Source: Chamaea fasciata (taxonomy: Eukaryota; Chordata; Aves; Passeriformes; Sylviidae). Taken from it: a stretch of DNA of 64,000 nt. This document shows, piece by piece, positions 1 to 8,935 of this stretch. The notes below the pieces were generated by a model. That model saw only the letters and a program-made list of their open reading frames with translations. It made no database searches and was not told the origin of the DNA. The translations under genes were made by a program, and so were the position numbers. Each line of letters opens with the position of its first letter. The stretch's first letter is position 1. The stretch lies in NCBI GenBank assembly GCA_029207755.1, contig JARCOQ010000006.1:8896013-8960012 (forward strand). The letters run 5' to 3'.

Positions 1-2
1 TT

Positions 3-1568
3 TTGTGTGCGTTGGATATAAAAACCTCATTAGGCTGCATCATGTGGTCTAACTTAGCCTGGTTTGGGTGGCATGTGGTTGTGGCTGTATTCCTTCCATT
101 TGCAGGCCCTTATCTAAACATGGGCCCTATAACTAAGGCTACTGTGACTGCCATCCAGTTTATTTTATGGCTTAATAAGGTGAAGAACTCATGGATTTTT
201 AATTTCCTCTGGAAGGCAGGCACATGGATTCAGGGCTATCGTACACTAACTGTGTGTTTTTTGAGTTACTTTAACAATGGTACCTACTGTGAGGAAATGA
301 CACCGGGGGAAGTTTCTTTTTCCCAACCCTTTACCCATCTCTTTGGGTCTGCCCCACCAGTTTTTGAAGGGTTTAAATCCTCTCTGAATGCTAATGATAT
401 CATACAATGGCTGGTGCTGCTAATATGCGTATTCTGTTTAGCATTCAGAGATAAGGGAAGATTGACCTGGATAACCACCCTGATACCTAGCCCACAGAAT
501 AGGGATGATACCCCAGAGCCTGACTCTGCCCCACAGCCTGCCTCAGAAAGGACCCACCCGGATTGGGTTGAGGTTCTGGTAAAAGAGATAGGCCAAATGC
601 TGAAAGAGTACATTTCCCCAGCTCATGAAAAACCCTCCCCCTGCCCCGAGAAGGCAGAGACTGATGGTGCAGCAGTGGAACCCACAGATGTTACAACTGT
701 CCAGGTTCCAGCTGAACCACAAGGGCAGCCACAGCCAGCAGCAGTCGCCCCTGTGGAAACAAGGAAGTGTAAAGTGAAATCGTCAGATCCTGATATTAAG
801 GGTAAGAAAGGAGGGTCCTCACAGTCCACAGAAGAGCCACAGGTTGAGATCATCACTGAGTCCCTGACATATGAAAGTCTACGTAATCTGCAAAAAGATA
901 TTGCACGACGAGGACGTGAGGCTTATACAGCCTGGCTACTTCGAGTCTGGGACCTTATGGGTACAGGTGTGCAACTGGATAGTGCTGAAGCAAGGAATTT
1001 GGGACCCTTGACCCAGGACTCAGGTATAAATCAGGTATTTGTAAGAGAGCAAAGGCCCCTTCCCCTTTGGGAACGACTTCTAATGAGTGTGAGAGAGAGA
1101 TTTGTCCACAGAGACAGAATGCAAGAGCACAACAATAGAATGCGATGGAAGACCCTTGAGGAAGGAATCCAACAGTTGAGAGAAGTGGCAGTATTGGAAG
1201 TACTTTTTGGGAGGACCGGACAGCATGATAATGACCCCGACAAGGTTAAATGCACAGGGCACATGTTGTGGAATCTGGCAACTCATGGACCATCCCAATA
1301 CGCCACATTCATCGCAACAATTAATGCCGAGGATAACCGAGAGACAGTGGGTTCTGTTGCCAACAAGCTCAGAAATTATGAAAGTATGATCAGTGGTCCA
1401 ATGCAGGCTCATGTCTCTGCGGTGGTGAAGGAACTCAAAGAGGAGATGAGGGAAATGAGAGAGGAGATGAGAAGGAACAGTTCCCATGTAGCACCGGTGC
1501 GAGTCACAGGCCCCAGAATCAGAGCCCAACATCCCCCAGCGAGAGAGAGGGTACACCCCTCGAGCTGA
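3..1568 (+). CDS. gag: ERVL gag, 5'-partial, with hydrophobic N-terminal region
   Basis: This is the structural polyprotein of the provirus. The frame is already open at the window edge, so the true start is upstream; the first in-frame TTG is not a credible start. Counting from position 3, residues 15-38 are strongly hydrophobic, 46-90 moderately so, and 133-148 form a second clear membrane-type segment followed by basic residues. An N-G-T sequon (residues 92-94) and a cysteine lie between them. Residues 160-260 are proline-, glutamine- and charge-rich, like a linker. Residues about 287-470 match the ERVL capsid pattern (arginine-rich helix, W-L-L-R-x-W-D segment, E-R-G-I-Q-like segment, D-P-D-x-V-x-C-T). 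Residues 476-494 look like a short charged coiled coil. There is no zinc knuckle, as is usual for ERVL. The frame stops at TGA 1566-1568, but family similarity continues one frame over, so the stop probably reflects an indel near 1541-1551. Confidence 0.85.
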   Translation: MCALDIKTSLGCIMWSNLAWFGWHVVVAVFLPFAGPYLNMGPITKATVTAIQFILWLNKVKNSWIFNFLWKAGTWIQGYRTLTVCFLSYFNNGTYCEEMTPGEVSFSQPFTHLFGSAPPVFEGFKSSLNANDIIQWLVLLICVFCLAFRDKGRLTWITTLIPSPQNRDDTPEPDSAPQPASERTHPDWVEVLVKEIGQMLKEYISPAHEKPSPCPEKAETDGAAVEPTDVTTVQVPAEPQGQPQPAAVAPVETRKCKVKSSDPDIKGKKGGSSQSTEEPQVEIITESLTYESLRNLQKDIARRGREAYTAWLLRVWDLMGTGVQLDSAEARNLGPLTQDSGINQVFVREQRPLPLWERLLMSVRERFVHRDRMQEHNNRMRWKTLEEGIQQLREVAVLEVLFGRTGQHDNDPDKVKCTGHMLWNLATHGPSQYATFIATINAEDNRETVGSVANKLRNYESMISGPMQAHVSAVVKELKEEMREMREEMRRNSSHVAPVRVTGPRIRAQHPPARERVHPSS

Positions 1569-1821
1569 CCTGTGGTTTTATCTGCGGGACCATGGGGAGG
1601 ACATGGGAGCGTGGCATGGGAAACCTACTTCTGTCCTGGTAGCACGGGTACGTGAGCTCAAGGAGAGAAACGCTAACAGAGGGAGTTCCACTAGAATGAA
1701 GGTAGCCTCAGCCTCCCATGAGCAAGCTGCCAGGTATTACGGAGGTGGGAATGCTGTGTCAGATTCCCTCGAAGGAACCTCTACCATGTACGTCCAAGAA
1801 GGGAATAATAACCAGTGCTAG
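1543..1821 (+). CDS. gag: gag C-terminal segment in the pol frame, ending at amber stop
   Basis: From about position 1546 the ERVL gag similarity (a W-F-Y-L-R-D-H-G-E-D-M type block, then G-K-P-T-S and an A-R-V-R-E-L segment) is found in frame 1, not in the frame of the upstream capsid. Frame 1 stays open to TAG at 1819-1821. This is the end of Gag displaced by one base from the main gag frame. The switch falls in a GA-repeat run (GAGAGAGAGGG), a typical slippage site. An inactivating single-base insertion, a sequencing error or a programmed +1 shift would all look the same here; mutation is the simplest reading. The following pol frame is the same frame beyond the TAG. Confidence 0.7.
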   Translation, partial: ERGYTPRADLWFYLRDHGEDMGAWHGKPTSVLVARVRELKERNANRGSSTRMKVASASHEQAARYYGGGNAVSDSLEGTSTMYVQEGNNNQC

Positions 1822-1839
1822 AGGGGCCCTGCCTCTAGC
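1817..1839 (+). promoter_or_regulatory. hairpin enclosing the gag amber codon, possible readthrough signal
   Basis: GCTAGAGG at 1817-1824 is perfectly complementary to CCTCTAGC at 1832-1839, leaving a 7-base loop (GGCCCTG). The TAG stop (1819-1821) sits in the 5' arm. Gag and pol are in the same frame on either side of it, as in retroviruses that make Gag-Pol by stop-codon readthrough. In the known gammaretroviral case the structure lies a few bases downstream of the UAG, not over it, so a regulatory role here is inference. The inverted repeat itself is certain. Confidence 0.5.
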
Positions 1840-4800
1840 CAGGAAGAGGCACGGGAAAATCGGGTTTTTTGGACTGTGTGGATTCGATGGCCTGGCACAT
1901 CAGAGCCACAAAAATATGAAGCTTTAGTAGATACTGGGTCGCAGTGTACTCTAATGCCATCAGGACATGTGGGGGCAGAACCAATTTCCATTGCCGGGGT
2001 GACGGGGGGATCACAGGAACTGACTCTGGTTGAAGCCGAGGTGAGCCTGACCGGGAAGGAGTGGCAGAAACTTCCGATTGTGACCGGCCCAGAGGCTCCA
2101 TGTATTCTGGGCATAGACTTCCTCAGGAATGGATATTATAAAGACCCTAAAGGACTCAGATGGGCTTTTGGAATAGCTGCTGTGGAGACAGAGAACATTA
2201 AGCAGTTGAACACCTTGCCGGGACTATCAGAGAACCCATCTGCAGTGGGACTCCTGAAGGTAGAAGAACAACAAGTACCTGTTGCCACCTCGACAGTGCA
2301 CCGTCGGCAGTATCGGACAAATCGGGACGCCGTGATCCCCATCCACAAGATGATCCGTGAGCTGGAGAGCCAAGGGGTGGTCAGCAAAACCCACTCACCC
2401 TTCAACAGCCCCATCTGGCCTGTGCGCAAGTCTGATGGAGAATGGAGACTGACTGTGGACTATCGTGCATTGAATGAAGTGACTCCACCGCTGAGCGCTG
2501 CTGTGCCGGACATGCTGGAACTTCAGTACGAGCTGGAGTCCAAGGCAGCGAGGTGGTATGCCACTATTGACATTGCCAATGCATTTTTCTCCATTCCTCT
2601 GGCTGCAGAATGCAGGCCTCAGTTTGCTTTCACCTGGAGGGGCGTGCAGTACACCTGGAACCGGCTGCCCCAGGGGTGGAAACACAGCCCCACCATCTGC
2701 CATGGGCTGATCCAGGCTGCACTGGAGAAAGGTGAGGCTCCGAAACATCTACAGTACATCGATGACATCATTGTGTGGGGAAAGACTGCAGCTGAAGTGT
2801 TCGAGAAAGGAGAGAGGATCATCCAGATTTTGCTGAAAGCCGGGTTTGCCATCAAGAAGAGCAAAGTCAAGGGACCTGCCAGAGAGATCCAGTTCCTGGG
2901 AGTAAAGTGGCAAGATGGACGGCGGCAGATCCCCACTGAGGTCATTGATAAGATCACAGCAATGTCTCCACTGACCAGCAAAAAGGAAACACAAGCTTTC
3001 CTAGGAGCCATAGGTTTTTGGAGGATGCACATTCCTGAGTACAGTCAGATCGTGAGCCCTCTCTACCTGGTTACCCGCAAGAAAAACAATTTCCACTGGG
3101 GCCCTGAACAGCAACAAGCCTTTGCCCAGATCAAGCAGGAGATTGCTCATGCAGTAGCCCTTGGCCCAGTCAGGACGGGACCAGATGTGAAGAATGTGCT
3201 TTATTCTGCAGCCGGGAACAACGGTTTGTCCTGGAGCCTTTGGCAGAAGGTGCCAGGGGAGACCCGAGGCCGACCACTGGGATTCTGGAGTCGAAGTTAC
3301 AGAGGATCTGAAGCCAACTACACTCCCACAGAGAAGGAGATCTTGGCCGCCTATGAAGGAGTTCAAGCCGCCTCAGAAGTGATTGGCACAGAAGCACAAC
3401 TCCTCTTGGCACCCCGACTACCAGTGCTGGGGTGGATGTTTAAAGGAAAGGCTCCCTCCACGCACCATGCCACCGATGCCACATGGAGCAAATGGACTGC
3501 CCTCATCACACAGCGTGCCCGTATTGGAAACCCAAATCGCCCTGGGATTTTGGAGATAATTACAAACTGGCCGGAAGGAGAAAACTTCGGTTTCACAGAC
3601 GAAGAGGAGCAGGTACAAGTGACACGAGCTGAAGAAGCTCCTCCATACAACCAACTGCCAGCAGAAGAAACACACTACGCTCTCTTCACTGACGGTTCCT
3701 GTCGCATCGTGGGAATGAACCGTAAGTGGAAAGCAGCCGTATGGAGCCCCACACGACAGGTTGCAGAAGCCACTGAAGGAGAAGGGGGATCAAGTCAGCT
3801 TGCTGAACTCAAAGCTGTTCAATTAGCCCTTGACATTGCTGAAAGAGAGAAGTGGCCAAAGCTCTACCTCTACACTGATTCGTGGATGGTAGCCAATGCT
3901 CTGTGGGGCTGGCTGGAAAGGTGGAAAAAGGCCAACTGGCAGCGTAGAGGAAAACCAATCTGGGCTGCTGATGAATGGAAGGACGTTGCCACTCGTGTAG
4001 AGAAGCTGCCTGTGAAAGTCCGCCATGTAGATGCCCATGTTCCCAAGAGTCGGGCTAATGAGGAACACCAAAACAACAAGCAGGTAGATCAGGCTGCCAA
4101 GATAGAAGTGTCAAAGATAGATTTAGATTGGCAACACAAGGGAGAGTTGTTCCTAGCCCGATGGGCCCATGATGCCTCGGGTCATCAGGGCATTGATGCC
4201 ACCTATAAGTGGGCCCGAGACCGAGGGGTGGATTTAACCATGGACAGTATTTCTCAGGTTATCCATGACTGTGAGACATGTGCTGCAATCAAGCAAGCCA
4301 AGCGGGTGAAGCCCTTATGGTATGGTGGGCGGTGGTCCAAATATAAATATGGGGAAGCCTGGCAGATTGACTACATCACCCTTCCCCAAACCCGCCAGGG
4401 CAAGCGTTATGTGCTAACCATAGTGGAAGCCACCACTGGATGGTTGGAGACCTACCCTGTGCCTCATGCTACTGCCCGGAACACCATCCTGGGCCTGGAA
4501 AAACAAGTCCTGTGGAGACATGGCACCCCTGAGAGAATCGAGTCGGACAATGGGACTCATTTCAAGAATAGTCTTATAAGCACCTGGGCTAGAGAACATG
4601 GCATTGAGTGGGTGTACCATATTCCTTATCATGCACCAGCGGCCGGGAAAGTTGAACGGTGCAATGGCCTGCTTAAAACTACCTTGAAAGCACTGGGTGG
4701 GGGAACCTTTAAGAATTGGGATACTAATTTAGCAAAGGCCACCTGGTTGGTGAACACTCGAGGTTCCACCAACCGAGCAGGTCCTGCCCAATCTGAGCCC

Positions 4801-5004
4801 TTGCAAAAGACAGACGGAGATAAGGTTCCAGTGGTACACATGAGAGGTATGCTGGGAAAAACTGTTTGGATTAATCCTGCCTCCAGCAAAGACAATCCCA
4901 TCCGTGGGGTTGTCTTCGCTCAGGGACCAGGTTGCACCTGGTGGGTGATGCAAAAGGATGGAGAGACCCGATGCATACCTCAAGGGGACCTTGTTTTGGG
5001 GTGA
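1822..5004 (+). CDS. pol: ERVL pol: protease, reverse transcriptase, RNase H, integrase
   Basis: The enzyme polyprotein copies viral RNA to DNA and inserts it in the host genome. The frame is open from just after the gag TAG; residues below are counted from the GTG at 1876. Aspartic protease: D-T-G at 19-21, then I-L-G-I-D-F. Reverse transcriptase: first catalytic Asp at 232, L-P-Q-G-W motif, Y-I-D-D at 294-297. RNase H: Asp 606 (T-D-G-S), Glu 644, Asp 668 (Y-T-D-S). Integrase: zinc-binding His 765 and His 770 with C-E-T-C at 799-802, and catalytic Asp 832, Asp 891 and Glu 927, with exactly 35 residues between the last two. A C-terminal G-x-V-F-A-Q-G-P-G-C-T-W-W block ends the protein. There are no internal stops or frameshifts in more than 3 kb, unlike the decayed retroviral gene at 55-57 kb. 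Expression probably depends on readthrough of the gag TAG. Confidence 0.95.
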   Translation, partial: RGPASSQEEARENRVFWTVWIRWPGTSEPQKYEALVDTGSQCTLMPSGHVGAEPISIAGVTGGSQELTLVEAEVSLTGKEWQKLPIVTGPEAPCILGIDFLRNGYYKDPKGLRWAFGIAAVETENIKQLNTLPGLSENPSAVGLLKVEEQQVPVATSTVHRRQYRTNRDAVIPIHKMIRELESQGVVSKTHSPFNSPIWPVRKSDGEWRLTVDYRALNEVTPPLSAAVPDMLELQYELESKAARWYATIDIANAFFSIPLAAECRPQFAFTWRGVQYTWNRLPQGWKHSPTICHGLIQAALEKGEAPKHLQYIDDIIVWGKTAAEVFEKGERIIQILLKAGFAIKKSKVKGPAREIQFLGVKWQDGRRQIPTEVIDKITAMSPLTSKKETQAFLGAIGFWRMHIPEYSQIVSPLYLVTRKKNNFHWGPEQQQAFAQIKQEIAHAVALGPVRTGPDVKNVLYSAAGNNGLSWSLWQKVPGETRGRPLGFWSRSYRGSEANYTPTEKEILAAYEGVQAASEVIGTEAQLLLAPRLPVLGWMFKGKAPSTHHATDATWSKWTALITQRARIGNPNRPGILEIITNWPEGENFGFTDEEEQVQVTRAEEAPPYNQLPAEETHYALFTDGSCRIVGMNRKWKAAVWSPTRQVAEATEGEGGSSQLAELKAVQLALDIAEREKWPKLYLYTDSWMVANALWGWLERWKKANWQRRGKPIWAADEWKDVATRVEKLPVKVRHVDAHVPKSRANEEHQNNKQVDQAAKIEVSKIDLDWQHKGELFLARWAHDASGHQGIDATYKWARDRGVDLTMDSISQVIHDCETCAAIKQAKRVKPLWYGGRWSKYKYGEAWQIDYITLPQTRQGKRYVLTIVEATTGWLETYPVPHATARNTILGLEKQVLWRHGTPERIESDNGTHFKNSLISTWAREHGIEWVYHIPYHAPAAGKVERCNGLLKTTLKALGGGTFKNWDTNLAKATWLVNTRGSTNRAGPAQSEPLQKTDGDKVPVVHMRGMLGKTVWINPASSKDNPIRGVVFAQGPGCTWWVMQKDGETRCIPQGDLVLG

Positions 5005-5091
5005 ACTATCCATGACAATGTGGCTGCATCCATATTTGCATATATATATATGTATTTTTAATAGTTAAAACTCAATGTAATATGTTTGTAT

Positions 5092-5113
5092 GGGAAAAAA
5101 ATTCGGGGTGGAT
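5092..5113 (+). promoter_or_regulatory. polypurine tract
   Basis: GGGAAAAAAA, then TTC, then GGGGTGGA form a purine-rich run just before the TG of the 3' LTR. This is where plus-strand DNA synthesis is primed in retroviruses. The two pyrimidines in the middle make it imperfect, so the exact primer end is uncertain. Confidence 0.65.
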
Positions 5114-5115
5114 AA

Positions 5116-5784
5116 TGTTGGGGGTTGGGTTTGTTCCTTCTTTCTCTGGGGAATTTTTTCCCCACGGGTTGCCAAGGGGACCGGGTGTTGGATACTTGAG
5201 AGTGCTTGGCTGAAACAAAGAGATGGACAAAAGGTGGAAGGGGGAGATAACGCAGGTAAAAGACACAGCTTGAGGCAGCTGCGTGCTTTTCTGCTTCCGG
5301 CGTTCGGGAGACGCGTGTCGGCCGCTCCTCGAGGATCTCAGCCGCCGCAAAGCACGCCGAGGAGAAGCTGGGCGCTTTCTGCCTCGCCTTCGAGCTTCTT
5401 CGGCGCTGCTCCTCTTGCTGCAGCGTGACCCTGCACTCCCTGCGCTGCCGGGACATCCTGCCCCTGCCTGCCGGGACACCCTGCCATCCCAGCGACCAGC
5501 CCGGGACTTTTCCACTGTTCCAGCTTGGTGCTCTGAGGATCCTGCAGGGACACCGAAACCAAACTGCCCTGGGTTTTGTGAAACAAAGCCCTCAAGGTTC
5601 TTGGTACTGTTGTCGTTTGTCATTAATGCTGTAGTTGTTTGGGGGGGGGGGGGAGTTTTTTTGTGTTTGTTTGCTTTGTATTACATACTAGTAAAGAACT
5701 GCTATTCCTATTTCCCAAATCTTTGCCAAAGAGCCTCTGATTGTAATTTTACCCAGCAGATACCTGTCTTCCTAAACCAAGACA
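5116..5784 (+). mobile_element. 3' LTR of the ERVL-type provirus
   Basis: The LTR begins TGTTGG right after the polypurine tract and ends AAGACA, with the TG...CA ends expected of an LTR. Its length of 669 bases is normal. The first part (about 5116-5280) has G- and T-rich blocks, and 5280-5560 is a GC-rich block unlike the surrounding DNA, possibly the promoter. A run of 13 G follows at 5641-5653. AGTAAA at 5690-5695 may be the polyadenylation signal, with the R/U5 part after it. The end (CAGCAGATACCTGTC and following) resembles passerine ERVL LTRs as I remember them. The target-site duplication cannot be tested because the 5' flank is outside the window. Confidence 0.8.
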
Positions 5785-8769
5785 GGAGGATGGCTTCAGT
5801 TCCATCTGTGGCCCAGAGATATGAAATGTCCTGTTTGGAGATGGCTGTAACCAACATCACACACACAAAGGCCCTGAGTTTGCAGAATCAAAGCAGACAA
5901 TTCTACCCACTCATCTTGGACAAAAATCTGTTCTCAAGCAGTGCCTTTCATATGCAACTATCCATTATACACAGAGTTCAACTTTTTTTCACTCTTTTTC
6001 TGGGATTTTGGGTCTTTCCCAAGTTTTATTCATCCTTTTGAAGACATGCCTGGTGCGATCCAGATTTTGACTTCGTTAAGCACAAAGTCAAAAAGAAATA
6101 GGACATTTTCTCTCTCAACATTGGAGTTAAAAATATTAATAAACTGTGATTCAGTGTGGGCATTTTTGGATGACTTCTGAATACTTAAAAATTAATCTAA
6201 TTTCTAAAAAAAAAGAAAAGAAAAATCAACATTTTGAGGAATCAGCTGTCCCCAATCACTCCATATTACATTATATTACAGAATATTTCATTAGATAGCC
6301 TTATTCACTACTTGATGCATTTTTCACTCTCATTCCTACCACAGACAGAAATCTTTCTGTCCCTCTCTGCCCTTCTCATCCATCTAAGTACATAGGCAGC
6401 TTAATACTGATTTTTTTATTATCCCCCAGAGCTTTAAAATGATCCTATATATGCCTCAGCAGCCATCTCCACAGAGGAACCTGGTAGCTGCTCAAAGCTC
6501 CGAGAAACTCGGTGTATAACATTTGAGGGGAGAAGCTATACTTGAAATTACCCTGTAGATTTGTATTCAGTGGATGAAGCTTTTCCAACTGGAAGCCAGC
6601 CAGGACAACGGAGCTAATCATCTCCCTTCTGCAGAACATGCCATGTGTCCTTTGGTAACCATCAGTGATTAGAAATACAATTTTGCCTGTCACGCAGGGA
6701 GCATTGCTCGGTACCACCGGGGTCAGCAGTCCTGCACAGGGCACTCTACTGAATAATTAACTGAGAACAGAACTTGCTCACGGCTTCCCTTCTTCTGTGA
6801 AACTGCAAAGCTACACCAGCCAGGCTTTTGCCTGAGATCTGATGGACTCACAACCCCCAGGAAGTACAGCTCTGAGGTGTAAAAATACTGTGAGAAGAGA
6901 AAAAAAGAGAAAGAATACCTGTTAATTTCCTTTTTTCATGCAGTGTTATGACTGAGGCCAAGCAGAAGCTGACAGAGGATTTAGACACTTACAAGCAAGC
7001 TAATCCTAAACCTTAAAGTTCAGAAGAATTCATGCATAAATAACAGGCACATTTTGATCATGTCTGATGCTTTATAGAAAGGTTTTGATTGTCCTCTGAA
7101 GCAAATAAATTAGCAAATAAAGAAATTTTGAACACGGTTTGTTTTACTTTGTCACTTTGCCACTGAGTTAACTTAAAATTTTATCGCAGACCTTAAGACA
7201 TTGGATTTGTTTCCTAAAGCTTCAGCTCCTGACCCTGAGGATGGGAATCTCAGCCTTAAGAAGAGGTTTCTCCCCTTCTTGCCCATCTCATTCTTTTAAA
7301 CCTAATTTTTATAATCTTCTTTTTATAGTATATTTTTTGAGACTATAAACAAAACTTCCATATTTTCCTGCCCACTCTGCTCTTGTGAGACCCTACCTGG
7401 AGTGCTGGGTAAGAGTGAGAAGCAAAAAACAGGGCTAGTTTGAATCACAGAAGGTGACAGACGAGTAGGTATCAGACTCATCTCATGCATATCGTGCCCA
7501 ATGATAAACAATTCTGATAAAAAAAAGGTGTTGTTTTGTGCTTTTTAAATCATGATAGTAACATATTATCTTCCTGTTATTCACCAGGCAGCGCACATGG
7601 ATTGCAGACTGGATCCCCTTGGTTGCTGAATACACACATGCAGTGCTTTTGGTAGATCCAACTCCTGTGATAACTCTGGAAGAAATCTTAGTTAATGACT
7701 TATTTAGATTTTTTTTTTCTGGTATAAGAGAAAGATTGCCAACCACAGGTGTGATTGTTTTATGACTCTTAGATTTGATATCTAGATCAGAGACAATCTT
7801 CCAAAAAGAGTTCATAGAGGCACATCACACTGAACCAAGACTCCTAAAAGTTATTCTGTAGCATATAAAATATTTAGAATATGCCCAAATTTGCATCTTG
7901 TTCCCTGAAACTAAACTCAATTGCCCAAATGTTTCCTAGCACCTTAAAATCACACTGCACTAGAGACAGGTTCCATGCTTTTGCTACGCATTTCCCTGCA
8001 AAATTCTGTATTGATATCAGGAAGAACCTCTAAGGGTAGCAGGGGAAATATTTCAGGTAGCCAGCTGAGACTATCGGGCTCTTTGAAATTAATGATATAA
8101 AGCCAATTAAGTGGGTTAGGTTTATGTTCAGTGTTTATAAAGCAGGAAATTTAACAGTGCCTCATTCTTCTCTGGGTAAGCTTCTGCAAGTTCTCACCAC
8201 ATCAACAGAATTTTCTATTTCACTGGTCTGGGATGGCTGGGTTTTGCCTTCATTGCTTCACTTTAGAAACCCCAGCTTAGGCAAGACTCCTGTGTTGCCT
8301 TATAATGCAGAAAATGGGCTTAGGAACATCAAAAATGTTTCAACTGATTAATAACTCCTTATTTTAGCAACAGTATAAAGATCTCCTAAGTAGAGATAAA
8401 CACAAGTTTCAGACTCTCTCTTCATGTCTAAACATTCAATTAACTGATTAGTTACTAATCAGTCTGTCAGAAAAAAGGCTTTCACCAGCTGAGCAGTGAG
8501 TCTAAACACTGACAGGATCTTACAGGTATTTATCATTTGTGTGGAGTGAAGCAAGAGAAAGAAAAATATAGTCTTACCATACGAAATAATACGTTTCTTA
8601 TGTTCCTATTGAAAATCACACTGTGTGATATACACACACAAACACAGTGTTACAAAACCATGGCCTTGAGCTTATTCCCATTGACATTTTTCTTCTACAC
8701 CATGTTTGAAATTTCTGTTCATTTTAATACAGCCAAGCACTAAAACTGATCATATTTTTCTCCCTGACA
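5785..8769. other. intergenic, one small CR1 remnant
   Basis: No convincing gene. A short + strand CR1 remnant may lie at about 7365-7420 (a G-A-G-A-C-C-C-x-A-C-C-T-G-G-A-G-T block typical of the CR1 coding end). The rest is AT-rich with short chance frames only. Confidence 0.5.
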
Positions 8770-8935
8770 AAGAGTCATTGAGTCAGAATTGTCTGGGTTG
8801 AAAGGGACTTTAGAGATCTTCCAGTTCCAAACCCTGACATGGGCAGGGACAACTTCCACTAGGCAGGTTTTTCAGAACCCTGTCCAGACCTGCCCTGAAC
8901 AATTTCAGGAACTTCCACAATTTCTGATCATTGTT
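8770..8935 (-). repeat. CR1 LINE fragment
   Basis: Reading the minus strand, this matches the CR1 3' end. On the + strand one sees the diagnostic G-G-G-T-T-G-A-A-A-G-G-G-A-C block, then CATGGGCAGGGACA and CTTCCACTAG. It is diverged and truncated, as most bird CR1 copies are. Confidence 0.8.

Larger units (their letters stand above)
1..5784 (+). mobile_element. ERVL-type (class III) endogenous retrovirus, 5' end outside window
   Basis: The order gag, protease, reverse transcriptase, RNase H, integrase, polypurine tract and 3' LTR is continuous on the + strand. The capsid part of gag and the whole pol resemble the vertebrate ERVL family rather than alpha-, beta- or gammaretroviruses. The gag end and pol share a frame and are separated by one TAG. 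Only about 90 bases lie between the pol stop and the polypurine tract, so there is no env. No dUTPase-like domain follows integrase, although mammalian ERVL elements often have one. The 5' LTR, primer-binding site and first gag codons are left of the window, so 5' to 3' LTR divergence cannot be judged. Lack of decay in pol suggests a recent insertion by bird-genome standards. Confidence 0.93.

Noticed and set aside
1080..1556. 158-codon minus-strand frame
   Set aside because: It is antisense to the capsid part of gag and has no domain; a shadow of the coding strand.
2136..4901. Several minus-strand frames of 70-140 codons
   Set aside because: All are antisense to pol and vary freely; no retroviral antisense gene is recognisable.
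5283..6041. 252-codon + frame across the LTR
   Set aside because: It runs through LTR, G13 tract and flank; the composition is that of the GC-rich LTR, with no domain.
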